Origin: an uncultured Lachnospiraceae bacterium
Lineage (GTDB): Bacteria; Bacillota_A; Clostridia; Lachnospirales; Lachnospiraceae
DNA: 63,453 nucleotides
Assembly (NCBI GenBank): GCA_910587495.1
Contig: CAJUMT010000001.1
Span: forward strand, 1 to 63,453
Direction: 5' to 3'
Under the pieces are notes generated by a model. It saw only the letters and a program-made list of their open reading frames with translations, searched no databases and was not told where the DNA came from. Shown here piece after piece: positions 34,636 through 43,423 of the stretch. Each line of letters starts with the position of its first letter. Within the stretch, counting starts at the first letter, position 1. A program made the position numbers and the translations under genes.

Positions 34636-35535
34636 GTGCAGAGTGAAACATTACAGGAAGAACCAAAAGAGAAAACAGCGGAGAAAAAGGATTCGTTTAC
34701 AAAATATACGGCGAAAGACAGCGTATTCACAGCGCTCTTTCAGGATAAGAAATATCTGATGCAGTTATACCATGCGCTTCACCCGGAGGATACGAAGACT
34801 ATGGAAGATGCGCTTATGGATATTACAATAAGGAACATTCTCACGAATGGAATCTATAATGATTTGGGTTTCAGAGTTGGGGATAAAGTCATTTTTCTGG
34901 TTGAGCAACAGTCGAGCTGGACAATGAATATCATTGTACGCGCACTGTTGTATTTAGTACAGACTTATCATGATTATTTTGAGGGGCAGGATGCAGACCT
35001 ATACGGGAGTAAGAAAGTCCATGTACCAGAACCAGAACTGTATATGATTTTTACAGGAGAGCGTGTCAACAGGCCGGAAACAATTTCACTTTCCAAAGAA
35101 TTTTTCGGCGGTAAGGAATGTGCCATTGAAGTAAAGGTTAAAATGCTTTATGGTGGCAAAGGAAATGACATTATAAGTCAATATGTTGCATTCACAAAAG
35201 TTTATAATGAACAGGTTAAAAAGTATGGGAGGAGCCAAAAGGCTGTCATGGAAACTATCCGTATTTGTAAAGACAGAGATGTGCTCCGAGAGTTTTTGGC
35301 AAGCAGGGAAAAGGAGGTTATATCTATTATGATGGCTTTATTTGATGAAGAGAAGATTATGCGTACTCACATTGCAAATGAAAGGCGCGAGGCAGTAAAG
35401 GAAGCAGTAAGGGAGGCGGTAGAAAATATGTTAAGGACCGGTAAAATGTCTCCAGAAGAGATTGCCGGGTATTTTACGGAGCTTTCTGTGAAGGATGTTC
35501 AGGAAATTGAAAAAGGGCTGCTTCAAACAGTATAA
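34636..35535 (+). CDS. Rpn-family recombination-promoting nuclease / putative transposase
   Basis: The 299-residue protein belongs to the PD-(D/E)XK group of Rpn proteins. Landmarks are KDSVFTALFQDKKYLMQLYHAL near residue 30, DLGFRVGDKVIFLVEQQSSW near 80 (core D/E-x-Q strand), and PELYMIFTGER. The C-terminus has a repetitive charged helix (AVKEAVREAVENML). Start GTG 34636 follows GAGGTGAT. Rpn proteins are DNA nucleases that can raise RecA-independent recombination and are often multicopy in Clostridia. No terminal repeats were seen. Confidence 0.82.
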   Translation: MQSETLQEEPKEKTAEKKDSFTKYTAKDSVFTALFQDKKYLMQLYHALHPEDTKTMEDALMDITIRNILTNGIYNDLGFRVGDKVIFLVEQQSSWTMNIIVRALLYLVQTYHDYFEGQDADLYGSKKVHVPEPELYMIFTGERVNRPETISLSKEFFGGKECAIEVKVKMLYGGKGNDIISQYVAFTKVYNEQVKKYGRSQKAVMETIRICKDRDVLREFLASREKEVISIMMALFDEEKIMRTHIANERREAVKEAVREAVENMLRTGKMSPEEIAGYFTELSVKDVQEIEKGLLQTV

Positions 35536-35609
35536 TAATTTGGAAATAAGCAGTTGCAAAAGAAAGAATATACGGAATCTACTTCCATTCACAAAGGAGA
35601 AAAGGCGCG

Positions 35610-36542
35610 ATGGAACAGATCACGATCTTATGGACCCAGATCAGCATATTTGCGGTCATGCTGGCGGTGGGTTTCCTGGCCAGGAAAATAAAGCTTGCGG
35701 ACAAAAGCGTATTTGACGCTATGACTGTATTTACAGTAAAGGTATTGCTTCCCCTTTTTATGCTGACCACACTGCCGGGGCTTGGCAGCGCCGCAGATGC
35801 AGGCAAGGTCTTTTTGCTTTTCGGCGTTTTTGCTGTATTTTATGTGATTATGAATATCCTCGCCCTGATTTCCAACCGTATGTTCCATATGGAAGGTGAT
35901 ATGGCTGTTTCCAATATGGCCGTGACTACGACGACCTGCGCCGGATTTATCGGTCTGCCCATTGCCAGTGCCATGTACGGGGCTTATGGCACGCTGGTCA
36001 TGGCATTGTACAGCGCTTTTGATAATTTTACTACATGGACCCACAAAGCCTATGTGCTGAACCAATGCGCGAAAGGGCAGAATGTTCTGTGGTGGAAGAA
36101 GATGGTGAATCCGCAGATTATTTGTGTGCTGCTGGGACTTCTGCTGGCGGCGCTGAAAGTGGACTTTACAGGAAATGTAGTGTGGGATTCTCTGTACCAG
36201 GTCGGCGAGATGGCAAAATATATGGGGATGCTTTTTTTAGGAAGCACGCTGGCAGACTTAAACAAAACATTTTTAGACTATTTAAAACCGATCCTTTATA
36301 CGGTGTTGGTGCGAATGGTGCTGTTTCCGCTCCTGTTTGGCTTGGCGGCAAAGCAGATGGGCCTGTTTGACGCGCAGGATTTGATACTGCTTACCATCAT
36401 CCTGGCGACGCCGCCTATGGCGTCGATGCCGACAATTATTAAAAGCTTTGGAATAGAAGAACGGTACGCCGCGCAGTGCCTGATCTTTACGACACTGATC
36501 AGTCTGGCGACCATGCCGGCGGTGCTTTGGGTGATTTTATAG
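35610..36542 (+). CDS. AEC-family transporter (auxin efflux carrier / malate permease type)
   Basis: The 310-residue membrane protein has about ten hydrophobic segments. MLAVGFLARKIKL near the N-terminus, TTTTCAGFIGLPIASAMYG around residue 110, VNPQIICVLLGLLLA around 170 and LATPPMASMPTIIKSFG near 270 fit the AEC family. Members export or exchange organic acids; the substrate here is unknown. ATG 35610 follows CAAAGGAG. It is followed after 33 bases by a LacI-family gene, its likely regulator or a partner in one operon. Confidence 0.88.
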   Translation: MEQITILWTQISIFAVMLAVGFLARKIKLADKSVFDAMTVFTVKVLLPLFMLTTLPGLGSAADAGKVFLLFGVFAVFYVIMNILALISNRMFHMEGDMAVSNMAVTTTTCAGFIGLPIASAMYGAYGTLVMALYSAFDNFTTWTHKAYVLNQCAKGQNVLWWKKMVNPQIICVLLGLLLAALKVDFTGNVVWDSLYQVGEMAKYMGMLFLGSTLADLNKTFLDYLKPILYTVLVRMVLFPLLFGLAAKQMGLFDAQDLILLTIILATPPMASMPTIIKSFGIEERYAAQCLIFTTLISLATMPAVLWVIL

Positions 36543-36575
36543 GATTTTGCGTAAATAAGGGGAGAAGGGGAGAAC

Positions 36576-37598
36576 ATGGGGGTAACAATACAGCAGATTG
36601 CAGAGGCGGCAGGCGTGTCCAGGGGGACTGTGGACCGCGCGCTTAACGACCGGGGAAGAATCAGCCCCGAAGTGGAAGAACGGGTAAAAAAGATTGCAAA
36701 AGAGATGGGATATGTTTCCAAAGGCAGAAGAAGGAACGCCCCAAGAAAAAAACTTAAGATCGGTATCGTCACACAGCTGGCCAGATCTTCTTTTATGCTG
36801 GAAGTAAACCGGGGCATACAAAGAGCCCGGGAAGAGCTTAAGGATCGGGGGATCGAACTTCTTGTAAAAGAAGGATTTTCGGTGGATGAAGAAGAACAGC
36901 TCTCAGCCATAGATGCCCTGGTAAAGGAAGGGATGCATGCGCTGGCAGTGATGCCGGTGGACTGCGAAGGCGTGCGCATAAAATTAAACTGGCTGACGGA
37001 GGAAAAAAAGATTCCGGTGGTGACATTCAATTCGGATATAGTCGGAACCAAAAGGAGCTGTTATGTGGGCATGGATAACCGCAAAAGCGGCAGGACGGCG
37101 GCAGGGTTGATGGGAATGCTGACCGGCGGCTATGGGAAGATTCTCGTGATCACAGGATATTTTACCAACAATGTCAGCAATACCCGGGTGGACAGTTTCA
37201 TTGACGAGATAAAAAAATCTTATCCGGGACTTGAACTGGCGGGTGTACAGGGAAGCTTTGACGATGCCGGGGAGGTGGAGAAAATCATCACCAATATGAT
37301 GCTGACCGTACCCGGGATCAACGGGGTCTTTGTGGCCTCCGGCGGACAAAAAGGGATTGCGAAGGCCTATGAAAAGCTGAAACTGGAACGCAGGCCCTAT
37401 ACCATTATCTATGATTTGACACCCAACAACAGGAATGTGTTAAAGGACTGCGTGGCGGATTTTCTGATCGACCAGGAGGGGTATGTGCAGGGGTACGAGC
37501 CGCCCATTATCCTGGCGGATATGCTGCAAAAAGGAAAATTGCCGGAGCAGGAATACCGGTATACAGATATCAATATTAAGACCAGATACAGTTTATAA
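36576..37598 (+). CDS. LacI-family transcriptional regulator
   Basis: The 340-residue protein has the helix-turn-helix TIQQIAEAAGVSRGTVDRAL, a hinge, and a sugar-binding sensor domain from about residue 60 (LKIGIVTQLARSSFMLEVNRG, YVGMDNRKSGRTAAGLM, FVASGGQKGIAKAYEKL). It is a clear paralogue of the regulator at 14866, sharing the ending RYTDINIKTRYSL. ATG 36576 follows GGGGAGAAGGGGAG. Its targets are unknown; no copy of the operator seen in the inositol region lies near it. Confidence 0.9.
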   Translation: MGVTIQQIAEAAGVSRGTVDRALNDRGRISPEVEERVKKIAKEMGYVSKGRRRNAPRKKLKIGIVTQLARSSFMLEVNRGIQRAREELKDRGIELLVKEGFSVDEEEQLSAIDALVKEGMHALAVMPVDCEGVRIKLNWLTEEKKIPVVTFNSDIVGTKRSCYVGMDNRKSGRTAAGLMGMLTGGYGKILVITGYFTNNVSNTRVDSFIDEIKKSYPGLELAGVQGSFDDAGEVEKIITNMMLTVPGINGVFVASGGQKGIAKAYEKLKLERRPYTIIYDLTPNNRNVLKDCVADFLIDQEGYVQGYEPPIILADMLQKGKLPEQEYRYTDINIKTRYSL

Positions 37599-37603
37599 AA
37601 ATC

Positions 37604-37649
37604 AGATTAGCCGACAGTTGATAATGGAGCTGTCGGCTAATCTGTTTAT
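37604..37649. terminator. Terminator between convergent LacI and alcohol dehydrogenase genes
   Basis: CAGATTAGCCGACAG pairs fully with CTGTCGGCTAATCTG around a 12-base loop, followed by TTTATAAAA. It probably serves both flanking genes. Confidence 0.9.
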
Positions 37650-37656
37650 AAAATTC

Positions 37657-38751
37657 CTACATTTTCAGCACGGCTTTAATTACTTTTCCGCTGTGAGAGT
37701 CTTCCACGGCCTGGTTAATGTCTTTAAAGTCATAGAATTTGATCAGCCGGTCAAAGGGGAATTGCCCTCTTTTATAATAATCGATCAACTGCGGGATGAA
37801 CAGTTTGGGGATTGAATCTCCTTCTGTGATGCCGATCAGTGATTTGGCGTCGCCCATCAGCTCTTCCTGTACATTGATGGTGAGTTCGCCCGTAGCCCCG
37901 AGAACTACTGCCGTACCCAGGAACCGGACGCTGGCCAGCGCTTTGCGGACAAAATCGCCGACGCCTGTGGTATCGATGCTGTAGTGGGTTCCGCCGTCAG
38001 TCAGTTTCTTTATCTCTACCACTATATCGTCTACTTCTTTCCGGTTGACTGTATGGGTAGCGCCCAGTTCCTTCGCCAGTTCCAGGCTCTTGGGGTTGCC
38101 GCCGACAGCTATTATTTTTGCACATCCGGCGATCTTCGCGGCCATAATAGCGCTCATGCCGACGGTTCCGCAGCCGAATACGGCGATGGAAGAACCAAAT
38201 TTGGGTTTCAGGCGGTTCAACACGGCTCCTGCGCCTGTCTGGATGCCGCAGCCTAAAGGTCCTAAAAGCGCTAAGTCGATGTCGTCGTCTGTTACTTTGA
38301 TGGCGCTGTTCTGATGGACGACAGAATAAGTGGCAAAGGAAGACTGCCCGAAGAATGAAGAGACTTCCACACCGTTCTGGGAGAGCCGCTTGGTGCCGTC
38401 TGCCATTACGCCGCCAAAGTTGATCTCATTAAAATGTTCGCATGCGTGCTGATGGGCAGTCATGCAGTTTTCGCATTTGCCGCAGTAACCGAAGGAAAAG
38501 CTTACGCGGTCGCCGACTTTGAAATCTGTCACGCCTTCTCCAATTTCTTCCACGATTCCGCATCCTTCATGGCCGAATACGGCCGGGAGCGGAACCGGAA
38601 TCATCTGGTGCTGTGCGACTTCGTCGGTGTGGCATACGCCGCATGCAACAATTTTGACTAATAATTCTCCGGCCTTAGGTCCTGCCAGTTCTACTTCTTC
38701 GATCTGGAATGGTTGTCCTTTCGTATGAACGACTGCTGCTTGAATTTTCAT
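37657..38751 (-). CDS. Zinc-dependent alcohol dehydrogenase, medium chain
   Basis: The 364-residue NAD(P)-dependent enzyme has catalytic zinc ligands in CGVCHTDE and GHEGCGIVEE, four structural zinc cysteines in YCGKCENCMTAHQHAC, and the cofactor motif FGCGTVGMSAIMAA. The pattern resembles the aryl-alcohol / class III-like group. ATG 38751 follows TAGGAGG on the minus strand. It is encoded 19 bases after the flavin reductase, so the two form an operon. The substrate is unknown. Confidence 0.9.
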   Translation of the reverse strand: MKIQAAVVHTKGQPFQIEEVELAGPKAGELLVKIVACGVCHTDEVAQHQMIPVPLPAVFGHEGCGIVEEIGEGVTDFKVGDRVSFSFGYCGKCENCMTAHQHACEHFNEINFGGVMADGTKRLSQNGVEVSSFFGQSSFATYSVVHQNSAIKVTDDDIDLALLGPLGCGIQTGAGAVLNRLKPKFGSSIAVFGCGTVGMSAIMAAKIAGCAKIIAVGGNPKSLELAKELGATHTVNRKEVDDIVVEIKKLTDGGTHYSIDTTGVGDFVRKALASVRFLGTAVVLGATGELTINVQEELMGDAKSLIGITEGDSIPKLFIPQLIDYYKRGQFPFDRLIKFYDFKDINQAVEDSHSGKVIKAVLKM

Positions 38752-38770
38752 TTATATTTCCTCCTAAAGT

Positions 38771-40714
38771 TTAAATATCAAGGGCGCGGTAATATCCGGT
38801 GGTGACTGCCTCTACGACGCGTCCGGGGCGGATGACGTCGCCGGTTTCAAATACGCGCGGAGCCGCGTTATAGAAGCTGTTCGCAATTTCGCGGTCAGGT
38901 TTCATGCCTGCCGCCAGCAGGATGCTGTCTGCTTCAAACAGCACTTCTCCTTCGGAAGTCTCGCATAAAAGTCCCGCATCCGTCACGGCTTTTGCTTTTG
39001 TATTCACATGAATCTTGATGTTGCTGCCCCGCATAGCGCGAATCATGGCGTTTTTATGCATGAAATAAGCATCTGCCGCCCAGTCGTCTTTCATCTCAAC
39101 AATGGTTACGTCTTTTCCAAGTCCGTCTAAGTAAATGGCGCACTCGCTTCCCACTAGCCCGCCGCCTAAGATAACGACTTTTTGTCCAAGGGCAGGCGTT
39201 TCCTGGTGCAGGGCTTCCAGGCCCACGACTTTTTTACTGTCAATCCCCGGAATAGGAGGAACGATCGGTTTTGCGCCGATGGCGGAGATGATCACATCCG
39301 GATGCTCCGCCGCCGCCTGTTCTGCCGTAATGCAAGTGTTTAGACGAACATCCACGCCTGCTTTTTTCAGGCGTCCTTCCAGCACTTTTACAAACTGGTA
39401 CATATCCTGTTTAAACGGTATGTACTGTTCGGATAAAAGCTGTCCGCCCAGGCGGTCGTTTTTCTCATAGAGCGTGACTGTATGTCCACGCTGTGCGGCT
39501 GTGATTGCGGCTTCCATACCGCCGGGGCCTCCGCCGACAACAATCACTTTTTTTGGTGTTGTCGGCGGGAACGCGTGTTTATTTTCCAGTTCGTTTCCGA
39601 CAACCGGGTTAAATGCACAGCAGAAGGTCCGGTTGGTCAGATAGTTATAGAAGCAGGTGTAGCAGCGGCAGCAGCGGGTGATATCCGCGGCGTTTCCGGA
39701 AAATGCTTTTTCCGGAAAATACGGGTCGCAGATGGACTGACGGGCCAGCTCTACAATATCTGCTTTACCGGAGGCAATGATTTCTTCCATCATATCCGGA
39801 TCATTTAATCCGCCCAGGGTCGCAACCGGAGTCTTTACATGTTTTTTGATTTCTTCCGCAAGAAATACATTGCATCCATGGTCCACGAACATAGACGGGT
39901 GTGTCAGTGTGAACACTTCCATATCCTCATGGATACCGGCGGATACATGGATGATATCTACTTTGCCGTCCAGCATTTTGGCCTGTGCGACGCCTTCTTC
40001 GATGGTGTAGCCGCCCTCGATATATTCCGCGCCGCTCATACGAAATTCAATGGGGTAATTAGGACCTACCGCTTCACGCACTTTTTCGATGACCAACAGA
40101 GGAAAACGCATGCGGTTTTCCAGACTTCCGCCCCAGCGGTCGGTTCTGTGGTTCATGGTGGGAGAACTGAACTGTCCTAACAGCCAGCCGTGTCCGCCGT
40201 GAATCAGGACCATGTCAAAGCCGGCATCTTTTGCCAGCTTTGCGCCTTTGGCAAAGCAGTCTGCAACTCGGTAGATGTCTTCTTCCGTCATGCTGCGGAC
40301 CGGAAGGCCGTCCGGATTGGTCTCGTCGTTGGGGCCGATGGCAGTGTCTTCCGCGTTTCCATGTCCGCGGGCATTGGCATATTTGCCTCCATGCGCAAGC
40401 TCCATGACTGCGTGGCAGTTATGGTGGTGCATGGCGTTTGCGGCTTCTTTTAACGAAGGCAGGGACATCACATCATAAAGTTTCACTTCTTTTGTATGGG
40501 TGCGTCCTACCGCGTCCACGATGCCAAGTCCGATGGCAACACTGGCAAGTCCGCCTCTGGCGCGGTTCTCATGAAAGGCAATTTCTTCTTTTCTCATGTT
40601 GCAGTCCGGATCCATCTCGGGATTGGACATAGGCGCGCCGAAGATTCTGTTTTTAAAGGTTACGCCCTTGATGGTAATCGGGCTGGCAAGATTGGGATAA
40701 TACTTGTTTACCAA
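38771..40714 (-). CDS. Old-yellow-enzyme family NADH:flavin oxidoreductase (FMN, 4Fe-4S, FAD)
   Basis: The 647-residue protein has an N-terminal FMN TIM barrel (LASPITIKGVTFKNRIFGAP, HGGHGWLLGQFSSPTMNHRTD), a cysteine cluster near residues 346-363 (CCRCYTCFYNYLTNRTFC) for 4Fe-4S, and a C-terminal FAD/NADH domain (IVVGGGPGGMEAAITAA, VVILGGGLVGSECA). This layout is that of 2,4-dienoyl-CoA reductase, enoate reductases and the BaiCD/BaiH bile-acid reductases. It should reduce an activated C=C bond. Start TTG 40714 is supported by GGAGG seven bases upstream; no ATG fits. It is transcribed away from the UroD-like gene. Confidence 0.9.
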   Translation of the reverse strand: MVNKYYPNLASPITIKGVTFKNRIFGAPMSNPEMDPDCNMRKEEIAFHENRARGGLASVAIGLGIVDAVGRTHTKEVKLYDVMSLPSLKEAANAMHHHNCHAVMELAHGGKYANARGHGNAEDTAIGPNDETNPDGLPVRSMTEEDIYRVADCFAKGAKLAKDAGFDMVLIHGGHGWLLGQFSSPTMNHRTDRWGGSLENRMRFPLLVIEKVREAVGPNYPIEFRMSGAEYIEGGYTIEEGVAQAKMLDGKVDIIHVSAGIHEDMEVFTLTHPSMFVDHGCNVFLAEEIKKHVKTPVATLGGLNDPDMMEEIIASGKADIVELARQSICDPYFPEKAFSGNAADITRCCRCYTCFYNYLTNRTFCCAFNPVVGNELENKHAFPPTTPKKVIVVGGGPGGMEAAITAAQRGHTVTLYEKNDRLGGQLLSEQYIPFKQDMYQFVKVLEGRLKKAGVDVRLNTCITAEQAAAEHPDVIISAIGAKPIVPPIPGIDSKKVVGLEALHQETPALGQKVVILGGGLVGSECAIYLDGLGKDVTIVEMKDDWAADAYFMHKNAMIRAMRGSNIKIHVNTKAKAVTDAGLLCETSEGEVLFEADSILLAAGMKPDREIANSFYNAAPRVFETGDVIRPGRVVEAVTTGYYRALDI

Positions 40715-40799
40715 AATAATACCTCCTAACTTTGTTCTTTTGTTCTGACTTTGTTGTGTTATAAATATAGCACATAGTTTTTGTTTTCTGACAGATTCA

Positions 40800-40832
40800 A
40801 AAAGGACAGGAAACTATCAGATATGTCCTTTT
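40800..40832 (+). promoter_or_regulatory. Inverted repeat and likely AraC-type activator site upstream of the UroD-like gene
   Basis: AAAAGGACA (40800-40808) and TGTCCTTTT (40824-40832) are perfect inverted arms. ATGTCCT at 40823-40829 ends nine bases before the -35 box at 40839. A similar GGACA...ATGTCCT arrangement, also nine bases from the -35 box, lies at 43196-43222. The shared geometry suggests one activator, likely the AraC protein encoded between them. Confidence 0.55.
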
Positions 40833-40838
40833 TAAAAA

Positions 40839-40867
40839 TTGCCTTTGCCGCACAGATACTTTATAAT
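40839..40867 (+). promoter_or_regulatory. Promoter of the UroD-like gene
   Basis: TTGCCT (40839-40844), a 17-base spacer and TATAAT (40862-40867). The predicted transcript starts just before the structured element at 40887. Confidence 0.7.
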
Positions 40868-40886
40868 GAGAAAACAAATATAATCA

Positions 40887-40979
40887 GCAACGGAACGGAC
40901 AATGCCCGAGAGGGTTTACGAACGCGTCTTTTGGCGGTCGAAAAACCTCTCAGTGCAGGGGCATGGGGAGTGGAGTTGC
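40887..40979 (+). promoter_or_regulatory. Candidate structured RNA leader, copy 1
   Basis: Outer helix GCAAC (40887-40891) / GTTGC (40975-40979); middle helix ATGCCC (40902-40907) / GGGCAT (40959-40964); inner arm beginning GAGAGG (40908-40913) / CCTCTC (40946-40951) and capped by CGAACGCG...GCGGTCG. The element recurs at 59088-59180 before iolD with the same helices and the shared blocks GGACAATGCCCGAGAGG and GGAGTTGCGG. It ends 14 bases before GGAGGAG, so it could control translation. It does not match any riboswitch consensus I know. Confidence 0.65.
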
Positions 40980-41009
40980 GGAACTTAAATCAGGAGGAGA
41001 AGATCTGAT

Positions 41010-41999
41010 ATGCTGACAAAAAGAGAAAATTTGATGGAAACCATAAGGGGCGGAAAGCCGGATCGCTTTGTAAACCAGTATGAGGCGTTCGAGATTATTA
41101 TGGAGGATCCGTATGAGCTGCATTTTCCGGATCCCAAGCCCGGAGAGATGTCTGTAAAAACAGGGTGGGGTGTGACAAAGCAGTGGCCGGCAGGACTTCC
41201 CGGGGCGTTTCCGGTTCATGACGAGGCCCATATCGTATGCAAAGATATCGTGCATTGGCGCGACTATGTAAAAGCGCCCCAGGCAGTATTTCCGGAGGAA
41301 GACTGGCAGGTTGCCATCCGCCATGCAGAATCGGTGGACAGAAAAGATAAGTTCGTCACAGCGTTTATTGCGCCGGGTGTGTTTGAACAGTGCCATTATC
41401 TTCTGGAGATTCAGAACTGCCTGATCAACTTTTATGACGAGCCGGAAGCTATGCATGAACTGATCGACTATATCACAGACTGGGAAGTTCAGTACGCAAA
41501 AGAAATCTGTAAATATATGAAACCGGATGCTGTATTCCACCATGACGACTGGGGCAGTCAGGTTTCCACATTTCTTTCACCGGAAATGTTTGAAGAATTT
41601 TACCTTCCGGCATACAAAAAGATCTATGGTTGTTATCATGAAAATGGTGTGGAGCTTGTAATCCACCATTCTGATTCCTATGCAGAGACGCTTGTGCCGT
41701 ATATGATTGAGATGGGCGTCAATATCTGGCAGGGTGTCATGACCACCAATAACATTCCTGAGATGATCAAAAAGTACGGTAAACAGATATCCTTTATGGG
41801 CGGCGTGAACAGCGCGTCTGTGGACCACCCGGGCTGGACCAGGGAGGAAGTGGCCCGCGAAGTTCGTCGTGCTTGTGAAGAATATGGGAAATTGTATTTT
41901 ATTCCGGGTGCTTCTCAGGGCCTTCCGATCAGTAATTTTGAAGGCGTCTATGAAGCCATGACCGAAGAGATAGATAAAATGAGCAAAGAAATGTTTTGA
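41010..41999 (+). CDS. Uroporphyrinogen decarboxylase-family protein without the zinc cysteines
   Basis: The 329-residue TIM-barrel protein is in the UroD/MtaA superfamily (start LTKRENLMETIRGGKPDRF, ending with FIPGASQGLPISNFEGV). Compared with the paralogue at 22745, the His-X-Cys motif reads VIHHSDSY and the late cysteine is absent, so metal-dependent methyl transfer is unlikely in the same form. HHDDWGSQ near residue 175 may be a substrate site. ATG 41010 follows GGAGGAG ten bases away. It is the only gene downstream of the candidate RNA element and has its own terminator. The role is unknown. Confidence 0.82.
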   Translation: MLTKRENLMETIRGGKPDRFVNQYEAFEIIMEDPYELHFPDPKPGEMSVKTGWGVTKQWPAGLPGAFPVHDEAHIVCKDIVHWRDYVKAPQAVFPEEDWQVAIRHAESVDRKDKFVTAFIAPGVFEQCHYLLEIQNCLINFYDEPEAMHELIDYITDWEVQYAKEICKYMKPDAVFHHDDWGSQVSTFLSPEMFEEFYLPAYKKIYGCYHENGVELVIHHSDSYAETLVPYMIEMGVNIWQGVMTTNNIPEMIKKYGKQISFMGGVNSASVDHPGWTREEVAREVRRACEEYGKLYFIPGASQGLPISNFEGVYEAMTEEIDKMSKEMF

Positions 42000-42013
42000 T
42001 AGATATACCCATT

Positions 42014-42066
42014 AAAAAACAGGAGATAACGCTTTGTGAAACTAAAGGCGTTGTCTCCTGTTTTTT
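42014..42066. terminator. Terminator between the UroD-like gene and the AraC gene
   Basis: AAAAAACAGGAGATAACGC pairs with GCGTTGTCTCCTGTTTTTT (one wobble) around a 15-base loop. The A and T tracts allow use in both directions, which suits the convergent neighbours. Confidence 0.93.
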
Positions 42067-42994
42067 ATTTGTTGTTTTCTTCCGGGTGTTCGTCGGAAGA
42101 TCGCTTATGCCGATAGCGGTATTCTGATATGGTGATTCCTTCTACTTCTTTGAAAAGTCTTGACAAAGTGCTTGCGGAGCCAAAACCGACCTTTTCGGCG
42201 ATCTCGTCCACAGAAAATCCGGTATCAAGCAGATAATTTTTGGCATAGTTAATACGGTATCTTGTGAGTGTTTTGGCTACGCTGGCACCGAAAAAATCTT
42301 TAAACAAACGATTGACATGTCTGGGACTCATAAAAAAATAATCTGCTACGTCCTGCAAGGCCAGATCCGGGTTGGGATAATTGGCGTGAAGATATTTAGT
42401 AAATTCGATAGGTAAATTTCGGGTAGGTCCAAAAGTTGTAGTCTCTATGGGCGGCATGAAATTGCCGATGGCAGATAAAAGAAAACTGGCATATAGCATT
42501 TGTAGCTTATAGAACCATCCCCAGTTTTGTTCATAAAATTCGGCTGTCATCTGCCGTATATATTCCTGACAGTTGTTTTTGTCTTTACAGACAATATATT
42601 CTTTTTCTTCCATCATATCCAGAAAAGCTTTCAAATGAAGTTTTTCCGCCTCATCCAGGCCGTTTTTATAACAAGGGGCGGAGCGTTCCCTCAGGGAAAA
42701 GACCAGAGCGAAATATGATTTTTTCTGATGGGGCGTATACAGCGTGCCATGGGAGATGCCCTGTTTCAGGATCATAAATTCTCCGGCTGAGAACGAGACG
42801 GATTCCCCGTTGACAATCTGTTCTACGATTCCTTCCTGGGCATAATAGATTTCAAATTCTTTTGGATGGACATGGGTAAATTCAACTGTGTTCTCGTCAT
42901 GCTGTTCCGCATAGCTGACACATAGATCATAAGAATTCAAGCAGATATTCTGGGCGCTGGAAGTACATAACAAGTGCAGCGGCTGATGATACAT
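42065..42994 (-). CDS. AraC-family regulator with cupin domain
   Basis: The 309-residue protein has a cupin ligand domain (FTHVHPKEFEIYYAQEG, GEFMILKQGISHGTLY) and a C-terminal AraC domain (LQDVADYFFMSPRHVNRLFKD; VDEIAEKVGFGSASTLSRLFKE). ATG 42994 follows AAAGGAGGAG on the minus strand. It is divergent from the GPH-transketolase operon and lies between two promoters that share the same candidate binding arrangement (40800 and 43196). It is the likely activator of both. Confidence 0.9.
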   Translation of the reverse strand: MYHQPLHLLCTSSAQNICLNSYDLCVSYAEQHDENTVEFTHVHPKEFEIYYAQEGIVEQIVNGESVSFSAGEFMILKQGISHGTLYTPHQKKSYFALVFSLRERSAPCYKNGLDEAEKLHLKAFLDMMEEKEYIVCKDKNNCQEYIRQMTAEFYEQNWGWFYKLQMLYASFLLSAIGNFMPPIETTTFGPTRNLPIEFTKYLHANYPNPDLALQDVADYFFMSPRHVNRLFKDFFGASVAKTLTRYRINYAKNYLLDTGFSVDEIAEKVGFGSASTLSRLFKEVEGITISEYRYRHKRSSDEHPEENNK

Positions 42995-43195
42995 AAAACT
43001 CCTCCTTTGTTTATTTCCGTTTTTATTCCACAAAAAATATACCTATAAACAGTATGGTTCGTTACAGGCGTTCTTATGGTTGGTAAAAGAAATAAAATTT
43101 TAAAGAAGTTTTAATTGATTTTATGATACCACATATGGATCAGAAAACTCAACCACATTTTGGATTGATAATTATCTAACAAATATATTAAAAAT

Positions 43196-43222
43196 GGACA
43201 AAATTCTGACAACACATGTCCT
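43196..43222 (+). promoter_or_regulatory. Candidate AraC-type activator site before the transketolase operon
   Basis: GGACA (43196-43200), CTGACA and ATGTCCT (43216-43222) lie immediately upstream of the promoter, with nine bases between ATGTCCT and the -35 box, exactly as at 40823-40829. The rest of the 429-base gap from 42995 to 43423 holds no gene. Confidence 0.5.
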
Positions 43223-43231
43223 GCTGAAAAA

Positions 43232-43260
43232 TTGAAACATGAGATTGTGAAATATATACT
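43232..43260 (+). promoter_or_regulatory. Promoter of the GPH-transketolase operon
   Basis: TTGAAA (43232-43237), a 17-base spacer and TATACT (43255-43260). It implies a leader of about 155 bases before the start codon, with no clear structure recognised in it. Confidence 0.75.
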
Positions 43261-43423
43261 AAAGACAGCATAAAAACAAAAGCAAAACATGTAAAATGAC
43301 GGACAACCAGCGCTGGTCCCAAAATCAGTTTTGTAAGAAACGAAAAGGAGGCATTCAGGTTAAACGTAAAAGAAGTAGTAAAAAGAAGTTTTTACAGTTT
43401 CAAAAGATGGAGGTATGAGTGAA

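Noticed and set aside
34636..35535. Mobile element with inverted repeats around the Rpn-family gene
   Set aside because: No matching terminal repeats or target duplications were found at its borders.
40887..40979. Known riboswitch classes (TPP, cobalamin, ZTP, THF, glycine, c-di-GMP) for the repeated leader
   Set aside because: The conserved cores of these classes as I know them are not present. A covariance search would be needed to exclude a less familiar class.
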